Shown: positions 11,189 to 23,700 of the stretch, piece after piece
Position numbering within the stretch: the first letter of the stretch is position 1
Layout: each line of letters begins with the position of its first letter
NCBI GenBank assembly: GCA_036365515.1
Contig: CM070875.1
Span: 97,198,628 to 97,262,627 of the forward strand
Length of the DNA stretch: 64,000 bases
Direction: 5' to 3'
DNA from: Torymus aiolomorphi
Lineage: Eukaryota > Arthropoda > Insecta > Hymenoptera > Torymidae
Program-made: the position numbers and the translations under genes
Notes under the pieces: generated by a model
What the model was told of the DNA's origin: nothing
Seen by the model: only the letters and a program-made list of their open reading frames with translations
Databases searched by the model: none

Positions 11189-11529
11189 TATAGTCTCCTA
11201 TAGTTTTATAATGTTCTAGCTGCTTTAACTTCTATCGCTAATTGATTGTTTTGATTCATCACCTATTCCAAAAATTTTTCTAAAGGAGTAAAGGGGTAAA
11301 GTAGCTACACGGAAAAAAAATCTTACTACTGTTGCATGGACCATTTCATACTACTACAGTTAGTGTTCCGTTTACCACTACAGTAGGTGTGTAAACATTT
11401 AAAGCATGTAGTGTCCAATACTATTAGAGTACGGCCCTCCTACGAATACTGTATACATGCGAAAGTCTTAGAGTAGCGCCCTATTCAATGATAGTATGTC
11501 ACTATTGCCTCATACGGTTGCAATCGTAT

Positions 11530-11724
11530 GGGCCTTCACACAGCTCTGAGGAACAGATATAAAGTACAAGAATAACATGGGTTATATAGCTATATATACG
11601 AAGAACAGCAAGGAACAAGACTCTTGTTCCTTGTGTATATCTCGCTGTTCCTCGTATATATAGATATACTAACCCATGTTATTCTTGTACTTTATATCTG
11701 TTCCTCAGAGCTGTGTGAAGGCCC
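11530..11724. repeat. 195-bp palindrome of dispersed repeat family A
   Basis: Starts GGGCCTTCACACAGCTCT and ends with its reverse complement; arms are nearly perfect and ~90 bp, with GGAACAAG/CTTGTTCC at the centre. The arm sequence (GGAACAGATATAAAGTAC, AACATGGGTTA) is the same as in the single-arm copies at about 12,150-12,260 and 33,730-33,860. So this is a self-inverted copy of a dispersed repeat. Confidence 0.75.
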
Positions 11725-12115
11725 TCTACCTCTACAGTATAGGTCGCTTACAAACAGAGCATGTATGCCACGCGTTGCAACTTTTTAAGAACCGTCATAC
11801 ATGGCTAAGACTTATTTCTTTTTATTTAACAATTTCTTAAAATAAGATTGAATATGTTACTAATTATACATTAGGTTTAATTATTTTTAACAATAATTAA
11901 ATTTATAACGTTTTTATGTGAATAAGTGGGTGATACTAATGGCAATTTCGGGCAAGCGATAAAGGATAAGGAAGGTAACTAACTTATCAATCATCGGATT
12001 TTCTTTTACATGTGTTTAAATACACATCTCTAATTTTTTCTAAGCTATTATCCGAACGGAAATTGACTTAGGGCTAATATTAGGGCCTTGCCCGATGCCC
12101 TAGAAAAATATACAT

Positions 12116-12381
12116 ACATCATTTGGTGGTGGACATGGTCTAGATCTGGAATATCTCTTAGGGCCTTCGTACAGCTCGGAGGAACAGATATAAAGTACAA
12201 TAATAACATGGGTTAGTATATCTATACATAAGAGGAACAGCGATGTACACGAGGAATAATGGGCTTTCTTCAATAGCGCAGAATGTTGGACGTTGGGCGT
12301 TGGACGTTGGATGCATTTTAATTTATGTTGTCCGATATCTACTGAGTTCGTAATCAATGGTTGTAAACGAACACACCTTCT
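12116..12381. repeat. dispersed repeat family A, copy interrupted by the Penelope element
   Basis: Contains GGACATGGTCTAGATCTGG, the GGAACAGATATAAAGTAC block, GTTGGACGTTGG repeats, and TGTTGTCCGATATCTACTG. The same order in reverse complement is seen at 33,594-33,905. The copy is cut at 12,381 by the PLE insertion and resumes at 16,663 with TTTACAAATTGACAATATTC, matching the uninterrupted copy at 33.6 kb. Confidence 0.75.
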
Positions 12382-12987
12382 TCATGATATTTTTTTAAAT
12401 AAGAAAAACAAGTCGGAGAATTCCATAAAATTTTTTACCATAAACAATTATTCAGTCATTATTAAAACATTCGGTCCTGCCGCACATACATCCACGAGAA
12501 CTACACCAAACTTTGAGGAAAACGTTAAGAAAATTCAAAATTTAAAAATAATATTGTATTGAATTAAGAATAAAATAGATATCAAACTGTAACTTACTAC
12601 CAACTTATGCGTAATTCTCTCATGATTACTATCGGATAAGGCGAGTGCCATCTCCGATAAATAAACTAACAATGAGAGGCATATGTGACTTGTTAAACGG
12701 GGGAACAATAGGCGATTTGGAAAAACTGTTGGGAATCACGGGTAGGGAGGCAAGAGCTGGAAGTGGGAGAAACGGCACACGGAGCTGTTCGAGTGATATA
12801 GGAGAGCACGAAACGAGGAATTGGGCAGAGCTAAGCCTATACAGCGAGAGAGTCCTCGCTAAGTAAACGTGCTCGTGTGTGCCACTTCCACGTTCACGTG
12901 CGCTCCCAATCATTCGGCAGGCTCATGGACGTATAGAATGGGGAAAAGGAGTATGGAAAGGCGAATGCACCGACACACAGCACCGAG

Positions 12988-14694
12988 CTAAGAATTGCAA
13001 TGCAGTCTGATCAATTTCACAGTGTCTTTATATGATTTTTTTAGAAATTGGGTGTCTTCTATGCGGTTAAGAGTATTGCTGTGATAGTAGATGTTAAGCA
13101 TTTCTGAAAAAGAGCGTCTAAAAAAGTTAGATTCTTTGTCAAGGATTTTGGCTTTTTCGAAGTCTATATTGTGTCCTGTTTCTGACACATGCATGGCTAA
13201 GGCAGAAGTATTAACGCAATTTTTTACGTCTCTATTGTGTTCATTAATACGTAAATTCATTTTTCTTTTGCTCATTCCAATATAAATTGAAGAGCAGTTA
13301 TGGCAATCTATTTTATAAACAATACCACTGGTGTCAAGCTTACGGAGGTGGTCCTTTCCTAAGGTTATTATGCAGTTGAATTTATTAATGGTACTATTGA
13401 TTGGGATAATATTATTTTGGAAAAGGATATGATTAATTTTAGGAGTCAGATGTTTAATAAACGGTAAAAGTATTTTTGGCTTTAACAAAGTAGCGCGTGA
13501 GATTCTATTAGTGATAGTGTTATTATTATGACTGTTACGGATGTATTCGAGTCTAATCCCGAAGTATTTGTTTATTATTTCGCGTGGATAGTTATTGCAT
13601 AGAAGATAGTGGAAAGAAAGGTCGAGATTACTACGGTGGAATTGTGGGTCGGAGAGTTTTATGGACTTGTCAACAAGGTTGTAGATAATGGCTATTTTTT
13701 GAGAGTGGGGGTGGTGGGAAAAATAATTAATGTAGCGTCCGGATGCTGTGTTTTTTCTGTACCAGTTGGTGACGATTCTATTGTCGCGTGATCTTATTAA
13801 TTCTATGTCCAGAAAACAGATGCTGTTGTTATGTTCGCGTTCGATGGTGAATTGGAGGTGACCATTATATCCATTAAAGGAGGAAAGAATCTCTTCCGTT
13901 TTGTCTTTTTTAGGAATAAGAATGCAATCGTCCACATATCTTCTATACAGCAATAACTCATTATTATAACTATTAAGACAAGTAGTTTCAAGTGACTCAA
14001 GAGTAATGTCAGCAAACCAAGGGCTAGTGCAAAAACCCATAGGGGTACCCATGATTTGTTTATAAATTCTATTATTGAACTGTAAATATGTTGAATCCAA
14101 AAGAAGTTTTATACCATGCATAAATTCTAATTTAGAGAGGTTGATCTTATTGTTCAAGTATATCCATTTTTTGGCGACAGCTTGTAAAACAAGATCAGCT
14201 GGGATGTTGGTAAACAAAAACACTACGTCAAAAGAAACTAACTCATACTCATTTGTAATTTTTAAATTGTCGGTTATTTCTTTTAATTCAAAGCTGTTTT
14301 TAATTGAGGATTTCGGGCGTGGCAAATATTTATTAAACAGAAGGGAGAGGCTTTTATCTAAGGCATAAGTAGGACTACCTACGGCTGACACAATGATTCT
14401 TATTGGATTGCCTTCTTTATGGATCTTTACTAAGGCGTAAGCTCTAGCAAGATTAGTGACGTTAATATCTGCCCGTAACACGTGTGAGAAACATTCGTCT
14501 GTATCTAAAACACCTTTGTTTTTCCAGTCTTTAATTAGAGTTTTGATATTTTTCTGTAGTGAATTTAGAGGGGATCTATTAATTTTGCAATAAAAATTTG
14601 TGTCAGATAGCGCCGATTCCACTTTCTCTATGTAGGCATCTTTTTCCATCACTACTGTAACATTACCCTTGTCCGCTTTCGTGACGAAAATACT
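12988..14694 (-). CDS. Penelope-type reverse transcriptase with GIY-YIG endonuclease, 5'-truncated, otherwise open
   Basis: The open frame starts beyond VTKADKGNVTVVMEKD, a conserved PLE block near the RT entry; an N-terminal part is missing at the head-to-head junction. Counting from the GTG/ATG at 14,652: the VKIHKEGNPIRIIVS block at 75-89, RT motif A VSFDVVFLFTNIP at 139-151 (Asp142), MGTPMGFCTSPWFAD at 201-215, and catalytic YVDD at 239-242. A GIY-YIG nuclease domain then follows: GIVYKI at 443-448, SIYIGM at 455-460, with R468 and E471 just downstream. RT copies the RNA and the nuclease nicks the target. No internal stop in 554 codons, so this is the better preserved copy. Confidence 0.88.
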   Translation of the reverse strand, partial: SIFVTKADKGNVTVVMEKDAYIEKVESALSDTNFYCKINRSPLNSLQKNIKTLIKDWKNKGVLDTDECFSHVLRADINVTNLARAYALVKIHKEGNPIRIIVSAVGSPTYALDKSLSLLFNKYLPRPKSSIKNSFELKEITDNLKITNEYELVSFDVVFLFTNIPADLVLQAVAKKWIYLNNKINLSKLEFMHGIKLLLDSTYLQFNNRIYKQIMGTPMGFCTSPWFADITLESLETTCLNSYNNELLLYRRYVDDCILIPKKDKTEEILSSFNGYNGHLQFTIEREHNNSICFLDIELIRSRDNRIVTNWYRKNTASGRYINYFSHHPHSQKIAIIYNLVDKSIKLSDPQFHRSNLDLSFHYLLCNNYPREIINKYFGIRLEYIRNSHNNNTITNRISRATLLKPKILLPFIKHLTPKINHILFQNNIIPINSTINKFNCIITLGKDHLRKLDTSGIVYKIDCHNCSSIYIGMSKRKMNLRINEHNRDVKNCVNTSALAMHVSETGHNIDFEKAKILDKESNFFRRSFSEMLNIYYHSNTLNRIEDTQFLKKSYKDTVKLIRLHCNS

Positions 14695-14697
14695 TTA

Positions 14698-15890
14698 CAA
14701 GCTGTCGCCAAAAAATGGATATACTTGAACAATAAGATCAACCTCTCTAAATTAGAATTTATGCATGGTATAAAACTTCTTTTGGATTCAACATATTTAC
14801 AGTTCAATAATAGAATTTATAAACAAATCATGGGTACCCCTATGGGTTTTTGCACTAGCCCTTGGTTTGCTGACATTACTCTTGAGTCACTTGAAACTAC
14901 TTGTCTTAATAGTTATAATAATGAGTTATTGCTGTATAGAAGATATGTGGACGATTGCATTCTTATTCCTAAAAAAGACAAAACGGAAGAGATTCTTTCC
15001 TCCTTTAATGGATATAATGGTCACCTCCAATTCACCATCGAACGCGAACATAACAACAGCATCTGTTTTCTGGACATAGAATTAATAAGATCACGCGACA
15101 ATAGAATCGTCACCAACTGGTACAGAAAAAACACAGCATCCGGACGCTACATTAATTATTTTTCCCACCACCCCCACTCTCAAAAAATAGCCATTATCTA
15201 CAACCTTGTTGACAAGTCCATAAACTCTCCGACCCACAATTCCACCGTAGTAATCTCGACCTTTCTTTCCACTATCTTCTATGCAAAAACTATCCACGCG
15301 AAATAATAAACAAATACTTCGGGATTAGACTCGAATACATCCGTAACAGTCATAATAATAACACTATCACTAATAGAATCTCACGCGCTACTTTGTTAAA
15401 GCCAAAAATACTTTTACCGTTTATTAAACATCTGACTCCTAAAATTAATCATATCCTTTTCCAAAATAATATTATCCCAATCAATAGTACCATTAATAAA
15501 TTCAACTGCATAATAACCTTAGGAAAGGACCACCTCCGTAAGCTTGACACCAGTGGTATTGTTTATAAAATAGATTGCCATAACTGCTCTTCAACTTATA
15601 TTGGAATGAGCAAAAGAAAAATGAATTTACGTATTAATGAACACAATAGAGACGTAAAAATTGCGTTAATACTTCTGCCTTAGCCATGCATGTGTCAGAA
15701 ACAGGACACAATATAGACTTCGAAAAAGCCAAAATCCTTGACAAAGAATCTAACTTTTTTAGACGCTCTTTTTCGGAAATGCTTAACATCTACTATCACA
15801 GCAATACTCTTAACCGCATAGAAGACACCCAATTTCTAAAAAATCATATAAAGACACTGTGAAATTGATCAGACTGCATTGCAATTCTTA
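14698..15890 (+). pseudogene. second Penelope RT/GIY-YIG copy, 5'-truncated and frameshifted
   Basis: Begins inside the RT (AVAKKWIYLNNKINL) directly after the junction with the inverted copy and keeps YVDD. It then loses frame by single-base deletions: one near 15,223 (DKSI changes to NSPTH), one near 15,660 in the GIY-YIG domain, and one near 15,841. The nuclease centre reads STYIGM instead of SIYIGM. Otherwise it is almost identical to the minus-strand copy, so the inverted arrangement is young. Confidence 0.85.
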
Positions 15891-16528
15891 GCTCGGTGCT
15901 GTGTGTCGGTGCATTCGCCTTTCCATACTCCTTTTCCCCATTCTATACGTCCATGAGCCTGCCGAATGATTGGGAGCGCACGTGAACGTGGAAGTGGCAC
16001 ACACGAGCACGTTTACTTAGCGAGGACTCTCTCGCTGTATAGGCTTAGCTCTGCCCACTTCCTCGTTTCGTGCTCTCCTATATCACTCGAACAGCTCCGT
16101 GTGCCGTTTCTCCCACTTCCAGCTCTTGCCTCCCTACCCGTGATCCCCAACAGTTTTTCCAAATCGCCTATTGTTCCCCCGTTTAACAAGTCACATATGC
16201 CTCTCATTGTTAGTTTATTTATCGGAGATGGCACTCGCCTTATCCGATAGTAATCATGAGAGAATTACGCATAAGTTGGTAGTAAGTTACAGTTTGATAT
16301 CTATTTTATTCTTAATTCAATACAATATTATTTTTAAATTTTGAATTTTCTTAACGTTTTCCTCAAAGTTTGGTGTAGTTCTCGTGGATGTATGTGCGGC
16401 AGGACCGAATGTTTTAATAATGACTGAATAATTGTTTATGGTAAAAAATTTTATGGAATTCTCCGACTTGTTTTTCTTATTTAAAAAAATATCATGACGT
16501 TGTACATTTACCATTTTTACATATCCTG

Positions 16529-16575
16529 TAGCCCTGAAGAGGGGAGTATATCTAACGCTCCCGAAACGTCGGCTA
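16529..16575 (+). ncRNA. type I hammerhead ribozyme of the Penelope element
   Basis: The order is TAGCC (stem I) - CTGAAGA (core CUGANGA) - GGGAG/CTCCC stem II with an 11-nt loop - GAAA core - CGTC, with cleavage expected after the C of GUC - GGCTA, which pairs exactly with the first TAGCC as stem I. Stem III is just the self-complementary ACGU with no loop, which can only work as a dimer. As I recall, hammerheads described in PLE terminal repeats have very short stem III of this kind. It lies sense to the right-hand PLE copy, downstream of its coding region. Confidence 0.75.
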
Positions 16576-16675
16576 ATAAAAAATATTCGCTTATTCATTG
16601 GTTCGTTTGATGTCCGCCTTTTCCAAATAAACTTAAATATCACGAACGTACTTTAACGATATGAACACACCTTCT

Positions 16676-17538
16676 CTATATTTACAAATTGACAATATTC
16701 ATAACCTATCAAATACTCTGTACTAAGGACGATCTTTTGAACAGGATTCAGTTACCTTCAACAATTTTGGGCAGCGCTTTGTTGCTTTTTCGAGAGCTAT
16801 TAGGTAATGAATACTCCTATTTTAATTTTTGCCCCTTTGTCAAATCGCAGTATTATTGTAGCTAATGATCTAACATTGAAAAACAAAATTATTATTACAA
16901 AAAATATTCGTGATATATTTCAGAAAATAAAATGCAAAATAATTCGTATTTTCTATTTATGATGTCACTTATACAGTCTATTTTTTTCTTTTTACTCCCT
17001 TGTAGAAGTATAATAAGCTCCAGGTTACGTCCTCAGTATAGTCAACAAATATAGACGCTTATAGAAGGGCAAGGCTGGGTTACGAAAATGGCAACGCAAG
17101 CTGGGGCACCGATTTTAGTTGGGTGCTCCAGCCGCGAGATGGCACCACTAATGAAGAAGTATATATAGATATACTGTAAGTGTTATTCGCTGGGGCACCA
17201 AAATAAATAATTATTTATGTTGTTATTTGATCATTTATGCGATGGAAAACATGAATGTAACAGCAAAATGTATAAATAAATTTTATTTAAAGTTATTTTG
17301 TCATTTTGAATGATTTAAAAACATTGAAAACAAATCAGCTGATAGTGACAACAAGTCCGCGAAATGCGCGGGCAACTGTCAGTTGGTGTTTAGAAAACTC
17401 GCGCGCAGGAGTTTTCTGTAGCGATTAATCCACGTGTTATTTCTAAAATCTTTTTTATCGGATCGATCGGATTAATTAAGAATTAGGTAGTCCAGTTGGA
17501 GTCAGCAGCTTACTAAGAGGAGTGGATCAACCCTGAAA
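16676..17538. other. rest of repeat family A and 5' region of the P-element gene
   Basis: 16,676-16,717 continues family A (CAATATTCATAACCTATC). A ~320-bp segment unlike the 33.6-kb copy follows, then AATATAGACGCTTATAGAAG at about 17,047-17,070 matches that copy again. 17,090-17,200 has GCTGGGGCACC twice. I searched for P-type terminal inverted repeats here and downstream of 26,955 and could not find them by eye. Confidence 0.4.
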
Positions 17539-20506
17539 ATGCCGCCTAATAAGCATCTTTGCTCGTACGAGGGATGCTTGAACTCGAAAAAGAAGAGACC
17601 TGATCTGCAATTTCATCGCTTTCCGAAAAATGAACAGAGGTGCTTGTTAAAGATTTGTATACGGCTAATGATTGAAAAAGGAGAGTTTTTTAAAAGATAA
17701 AACCCGCTGCCAATAGATTGGCTCGTTGCTTCCTCAAACTTGATTTTCGATTTTCTTTTTTAGTTAAATAATCTTTTATTTTTGAAACTTTATATTTATA
17801 AAAGAGAAAATTAAGATATTGAATTAAACCCGTTTTATTAGAAAAATCGCTAGAATCTTATAAATAAAAAAATAAATAAAAATCTGTAAAACTTTGTACC
17901 AATTAGAATGTGCTCTCTTTATTAAAAAAAAAACATTTTAAACCCGAGTTCATGAAATTTCACTAAAAATTGTGAGAATGGTAATATAGTACAAACACAT
18001 TACATTAGAATAACAAAATAAAAAGAAAGAAACGGACGAAACTTTTAAATTATTTTATGTGCCAAAAGTAGGTCAAAAAGCGAAGAAAATAAGCTATTGT
18101 AGTCCTTCAAAGACTCAGTTGTTCCCCAGATATAATCGATCAAAAATTTTTCAAGTTTTTGAGTTAATTTTTTTTCTCAAAAAGTAGTGGATTGAATTGA
18201 TAGAATTGATTTCAATTTTTACAGAATATATTTTTATGCTCTTTAAAGTGCTTCCTGTTTTATTTAGATATCTCAATCCTATCATAAAAAAAAAAATTTA
18301 AAATACATTTTTCGAAAATCGAAAATTCGTCATTAAAAAAACCCATGAATGAAATAAAAAATTAATTTTGTTCCCGAATTTGAAAGTAAAAAATTAAAAA
18401 GCGGTACCAATAGATTGGCCCGTAGCTTCCTCAAACTTGATTTTAGATTTCCTTTTTTTAGTTTATTAATAATAATCTTTTCTTATTTAAGCTTCTTTAT
18501 ATTATAAAAGGGAAAATTAAGATATTGATTTAAACGCTTTATATTAGAAGAATCGCTACAATCGTATAAATAAATAAATAAATAAAAATTTGTAAAACTT
18601 GGTACATATTTGAATGCACTCTTTATTTAAAAAAAAAAATAAACATTTTAAACCCAAGTTCATACAATTTCACTGAAAATTGTGAGAACGGTAATATAGT
18701 AAAAACACATTACATTAGAATAACAAAATAAAAATAAAGGAACCGGTGAAAAGTTATTTTATGTGCCAAAACTAGGTTACAGAATGAAAAAAATAAGCCA
18801 TTTCAGACCTTAAAAGAACCGTTCCTGAGGTATAAGCGGTCAAAAAATTTTCAGTTTTTTCAGTTACAAATTTTTTTTCTCAGAAACTAATCTGTAGAAT
18901 TGATTGCCATTTTACAGAACATAGGTATACATATTCTGCCTCGCCATGATTTTTTTCACAACATTTGAGCCTTTACTTTACGTGAAATAATTTTTTTTTA
19001 AACACACATACAAATTTGAAGCTTAATATTTTTATATCTATTACGTTTCATAAGCTGCGCAACGAACTCATCCGAGATACACCAAAAATCTACCTTTTTC
19101 TAAAATTTCAAGTCATTTAAAGCATTTTTACTTAAGTAATCGTTAGACATAAAAAACACATTTTTTCGGTTTAAATTTTTTTCTCAAGAACTACTGAATA
19201 GAATTAATTAAAATTTGTATAGGGTATCGGTATTTATATTCTGCATATTGAACATTCTTTTTAAAGCATTAACCGTTTAATTTAAGAGAAATAAGCATTT
19301 TTAGAAAATACACATTATTGTAAAAATCAGAAGAACAGTGATAGCTAACGGGAAGTTTTTTTTAAAAAACATATCACAGACTAAAACACGTCATGTTCGA
19401 TGTCACATCGATCACATCAATGTCATAGATATAAATAAATAAATAAATAAAAAATCTGTAAAATTTTGTGCAAATTGAAATGTACTCCTCATTTAAAAAT
19501 AAACCAACATTATAATCAAAATTCATAACATTTTACTGACAACTGTGACAACGGTAATATAGTAAAAACACATTAAATTAGAATAACAAAATAAAAATAA
19601 AGAAATAGATGAAACTTTTCAATTATTTTATGTACCAAAACTAAGTTAAAAAACGAAGAAAATGAGTCATTGCAGACCTTGCAATATCGAGCCATTCGTA
19701 AGATATAAGCGATCAAAAAATTGTTCAAAAAACAAAAAATTTTCGAAATCAATTGAGTCTTACAAACTGCTCAAAGAACTTACCCAAGACATGGCAAAAT
19801 ACTATCAGATTACAAAGTTTCAGCCAGATTAATTCAATTTTACTCCAGTTATCGAATTTAAAAATAAAACATTTTTTCAAAAACAAATTTTTTTTCGGAA
19901 ACTAATGAATAAAATAATTTAAAAATTGTATGAGATATATTTCAGGTAATTGCCGATAACCATGAATTTATTTGAATCATTCTGATACTTTTTTTTCGAG
20001 ACATAATTTTTTTTTTTAAAAAGGACACCTTTTTCTGTATAACAAAAGAATGGCTTCAGCAAATTCAAAATTTCAAATGTATAGAGTTAGGAAATTTCAT
20101 TCTCTTTCAGATGCATTTACTGTATTAACTCTATTGTTAACAAAGAAACACGAAAAACTGTTTTCTGAAAAACGAAAAATACGATATCTTTTATTTTTTA
20201 AAAGATATTACATATTTAACAAAAATTAGATTTTTATGAATAACTCAAAAAATATAGCATTCAGACATTTTTTTTTTTAAATTGTAGACAATTTCATGTG
20301 GACCATCTGCATTTTGAAGCTAACTAAAATATCGACTCTAACATCGTTAAAAAATACAATTTTTTTTTTGAAAAACATGAAAATCAATTGCTTGAAAATA
20401 AATAATGTCGTTAATTATTATTCTTTTCCACTCATCTACAAAACAAAACAAAAATTTGTAGCTATAGCCGAAACAATTGATCGAAAAATAAAAAAGTTGC
20501 AACATG

Positions 20507-20584
<78 letters not shown>

Positions 20585-20666
20585 ACAGACACGCACGCAC
20601 GCGCGCGCGCGCGCGCGGACATTTTTTAAAAATGGTGTATTTAGACTCCAAATGACTCAAAACAAA

Positions 20667-20747
<81 letters not shown>

Positions 20748-23700
20748 ATTATTTTTTTAACTTTTTTTTGTCACTGTCAAAGCTTTCTCTGCGAGCGAAG
20801 CAAAATGTATGGGATCTTTCCTGAAGCTTTGTTTATGGTACCTTGAGATAATTAATTTATTCATTGAGCTATTTTTTTAAAGATTTTATTTATTATACAA
20901 TCTTTTAGTAATTTTAACATTGAATAAAATAATAGTCATGCATTAAATGTGAATGAAAAGAGCGTTTACATGGTAAGTATCTAACAAGTCTTTCGTATAT
21001 GAGTTTAAATAATTTGAAAAAAAAAGACATTAATATTATAACTAAAATGAGACTGAAGTTAGCAGCGACTTCCAGCAGCCAGTTCGAATTTTGCAGTGGT
21101 TCTCAATCAAAAAGAACTATCTCCCATTATTGAGTCATACAATGCTTTATTGATGGATTTTTCACTATAGAACAATAAAATATGATTAAATAAAGCCAAA
21201 ATATACAAAGTTTATTACTCAATTGTTTAAACAATCAAAATATATGAAAAAAGGTCTAGTGCCTCAAAAATCATGTACACTCACAAAACCACAACACAGA
21301 CTTGTTAACAAATGAATATACGCACTTCCAACATCTCTAAAAAATTGCTAAACAAGTATCGTGACATAAACATGTTTAATTGTTTATTTATACGTCCGTA
21401 ATTGCAAAATTCGAGACGGCTGCCGTCAGATTACGCTCGTCTTTTGGCTGTCAAAATAAAACTAAGCCTGTTCATTGTCTACAAATGGATACACAGACTC
21501 TTAATGAGCCCAAAAAATTGTTACGAAAGTTTTAAAACAACGAACACCTCCCATTATTTATTTATAAGCATTTTATTGCAAAATTCGAGCCGGCTACTAT
21601 CGTATCGTCTTGGTTTTTCGACTGCTAAACTAAAACTAGGACTGTTCATTTTCTAGAAATGGATCTACAGCCTCCTAATGAGCCCAGAATGTTGCTCATA
21701 AAGTTATAAAAAATGAACCCCTTCCATTATTTATTTATAAGCGTTTTATTGCAAAATTTGAACAGTCTGCTAGCGGATCGGCTCCGTTTTTCAACTCCTA
21801 ATATAAAACTAAGCCTGTTCATTTTCTATAAATGGATATACAGACTCCTAATGAGCCCAGAAAGTTGCTCAGAAAGTTATAAAAAATGAACAGCTCCCAT
21901 GATTTATTTATAAGCATTTTGTTGCAAAATTCGAGCCGGCTGCTAGCGTATCGGCTACGTTTTTCGACTGCGAAAATAAAACTAGATCTGTTCATTATCT
22001 ATTAATGGATATACAGACTTTTAATGAGCCCAGAATAATGCTCAGAAAGTTATAAAAAATGAACACCTCCCATTTTTATTTATAAGCATTTTATTGCAAA
22101 ATTCGAGCCAGCTGCTAGCGTATCGTCTTCGTTTTTCGACTGCTAAACTAAAACTAGCCCGGTTCATTTTCTATAAATGGATCTACAGACTCCTAATGAA
22201 CCCAGAATTTTGCTCATAAAGTTATAAAAAATGAATACCTTCCATTATTTATTTATAAGCGTTTTATTGCAAAATTCAAACCGGCTACTAGCGGATCGAC
22301 TCGAAAAACGTAGCCGATGCGCTAGCAGCCGGCTCGAATTTTGCAATAAAACGCTTATAAATAAATAATGGAAGGCGTTCATTTTTTATTACTTTATGAG
22401 CAACATTCTGAGCTCATTAGGAGCCTGTATATCCATTTATGGAAAATGAACAGGCTTAGTTTTTTTTTAGCAACCGAAAAACGGAGAAAACGGAGCCGAT
22501 ACGCTAGCAGCCGGCTCGAATTTTGCAATAAAATGCTTATAAATAAATAATGGGAGGTGTTCATTTTGTATAACTTTGTGAGCAACATTCTGGGCTCATT
22601 GGGAGTCTGTATATCTATTTATAGAAAATGAACAGGCCTAGTTTTATTTTGACAACCGAAAAACGGTCGTAATGTGCCGGCAGCCCGCTCGAATTTTGCA
22701 ATAAAATGCTTACAAATAAATAATGAAGGGTGTTCATTTTTTATAACTTTCTGAGCCACATTCTGGGCTCATTAGGAGTCTGTATATCTATTTATGGAGA
22801 ATGAAGAGGCGTAATTTTATTTTAGCAGTCGAAAAACGCGGAGCCGATACGCTAGTAGCCGGCTCGAATTTTGCAATAAAACGGTTATAAATAAATAATG
22901 GGAGGTGTTCGTTGTTTTAAAACTTTCGTAACAATTTTTTGGGCTCATTAAGAGTCTGTGTATCCATTTGTAGACAATGAACAGGCTTAGTTTTATTTTG
23001 ACAGCCGAAAGACGAGCGTAATCTGACGGCAGCCGTCTCGAATTTTGCAATTACGGACTTATAAATAAACAATTAAGCATGTTCATGTCACAATACTTTT
23101 TTAGTCATTTTTTAGAGATGTTGGGAGTGCGTATATTCATTTGTTAATAAGTCTGTGTTGTGGTTTTGTGAGTGTATATGAGTTTTGTGGCACTAGACCT
23201 TTTTTCATATATTTTGATTGTTTAAACAATTGAGTAATATATTTTGTATATTTTGGCTTTATTTATTCATACTTTATTGTTCTATAGTGACAAATCCATC
23301 AATAAAGCATTGTATATCTCAATAATGAGAGATAGTTCTTTTTGATTGAGAACCACTGCAAAATTCGAACTGGCTGCTGGAAGCGGCTGCTAACTTCAGT
23401 CTCATATAACTAAACCCATAAACTAAAACCCTTTAACCCTAAACCCTGTAACTGCACACCCTAAATCGTTGACACCTACACCCACAAACTGTAAACTGTC
23501 GTACTCTAAACCTTCAAATACTTAACCCTGAAACCTTGAAACCTAAAATTCTAAACCATGAATCCCTAAATTATGAAACTCAAGACTCTATACTATATAA
23601 ACCCTAAACCGTAAACGCTGAAACTGTACTTGATAAATGACTGCTTTTTATGAATTGTGATCTAGTCTTACACAACCGGTATTTAAATTCAGTTTATGTA

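Larger units (their letters stand above)
12382..16662. mobile_element. Penelope-like element: two copies fused head to head
   Basis: Two near-identical PLE copies face away from each other and join at about 14,695. The left copy reads on the minus strand, the right on the plus strand. The composite is flanked by GAACACACCTTCT at 12,369-12,381 and at 16,663-16,675, a 13-bp target duplication. The occupied site is a copy of repeat family A whose empty form is at 33.6 kb. The right end extends ~165 bp further out than the left and there carries a hammerhead ribozyme. Both copies are 5'-truncated within or near the RT. Inverted, partial multi-copy arrangements are common for PLEs. Confidence 0.85.

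Noticed and set aside
14867..15297. Alternative-frame ORFs inside the PLE copies
   Set aside because: Shadows of the RT frame; identical shadows appear in the inverted copy.
20296..20846. Thr-His and Ile-Tyr repeat open frames
   Set aside because: They read (AC)n and (TA)n microsatellites; both strands are equally open.
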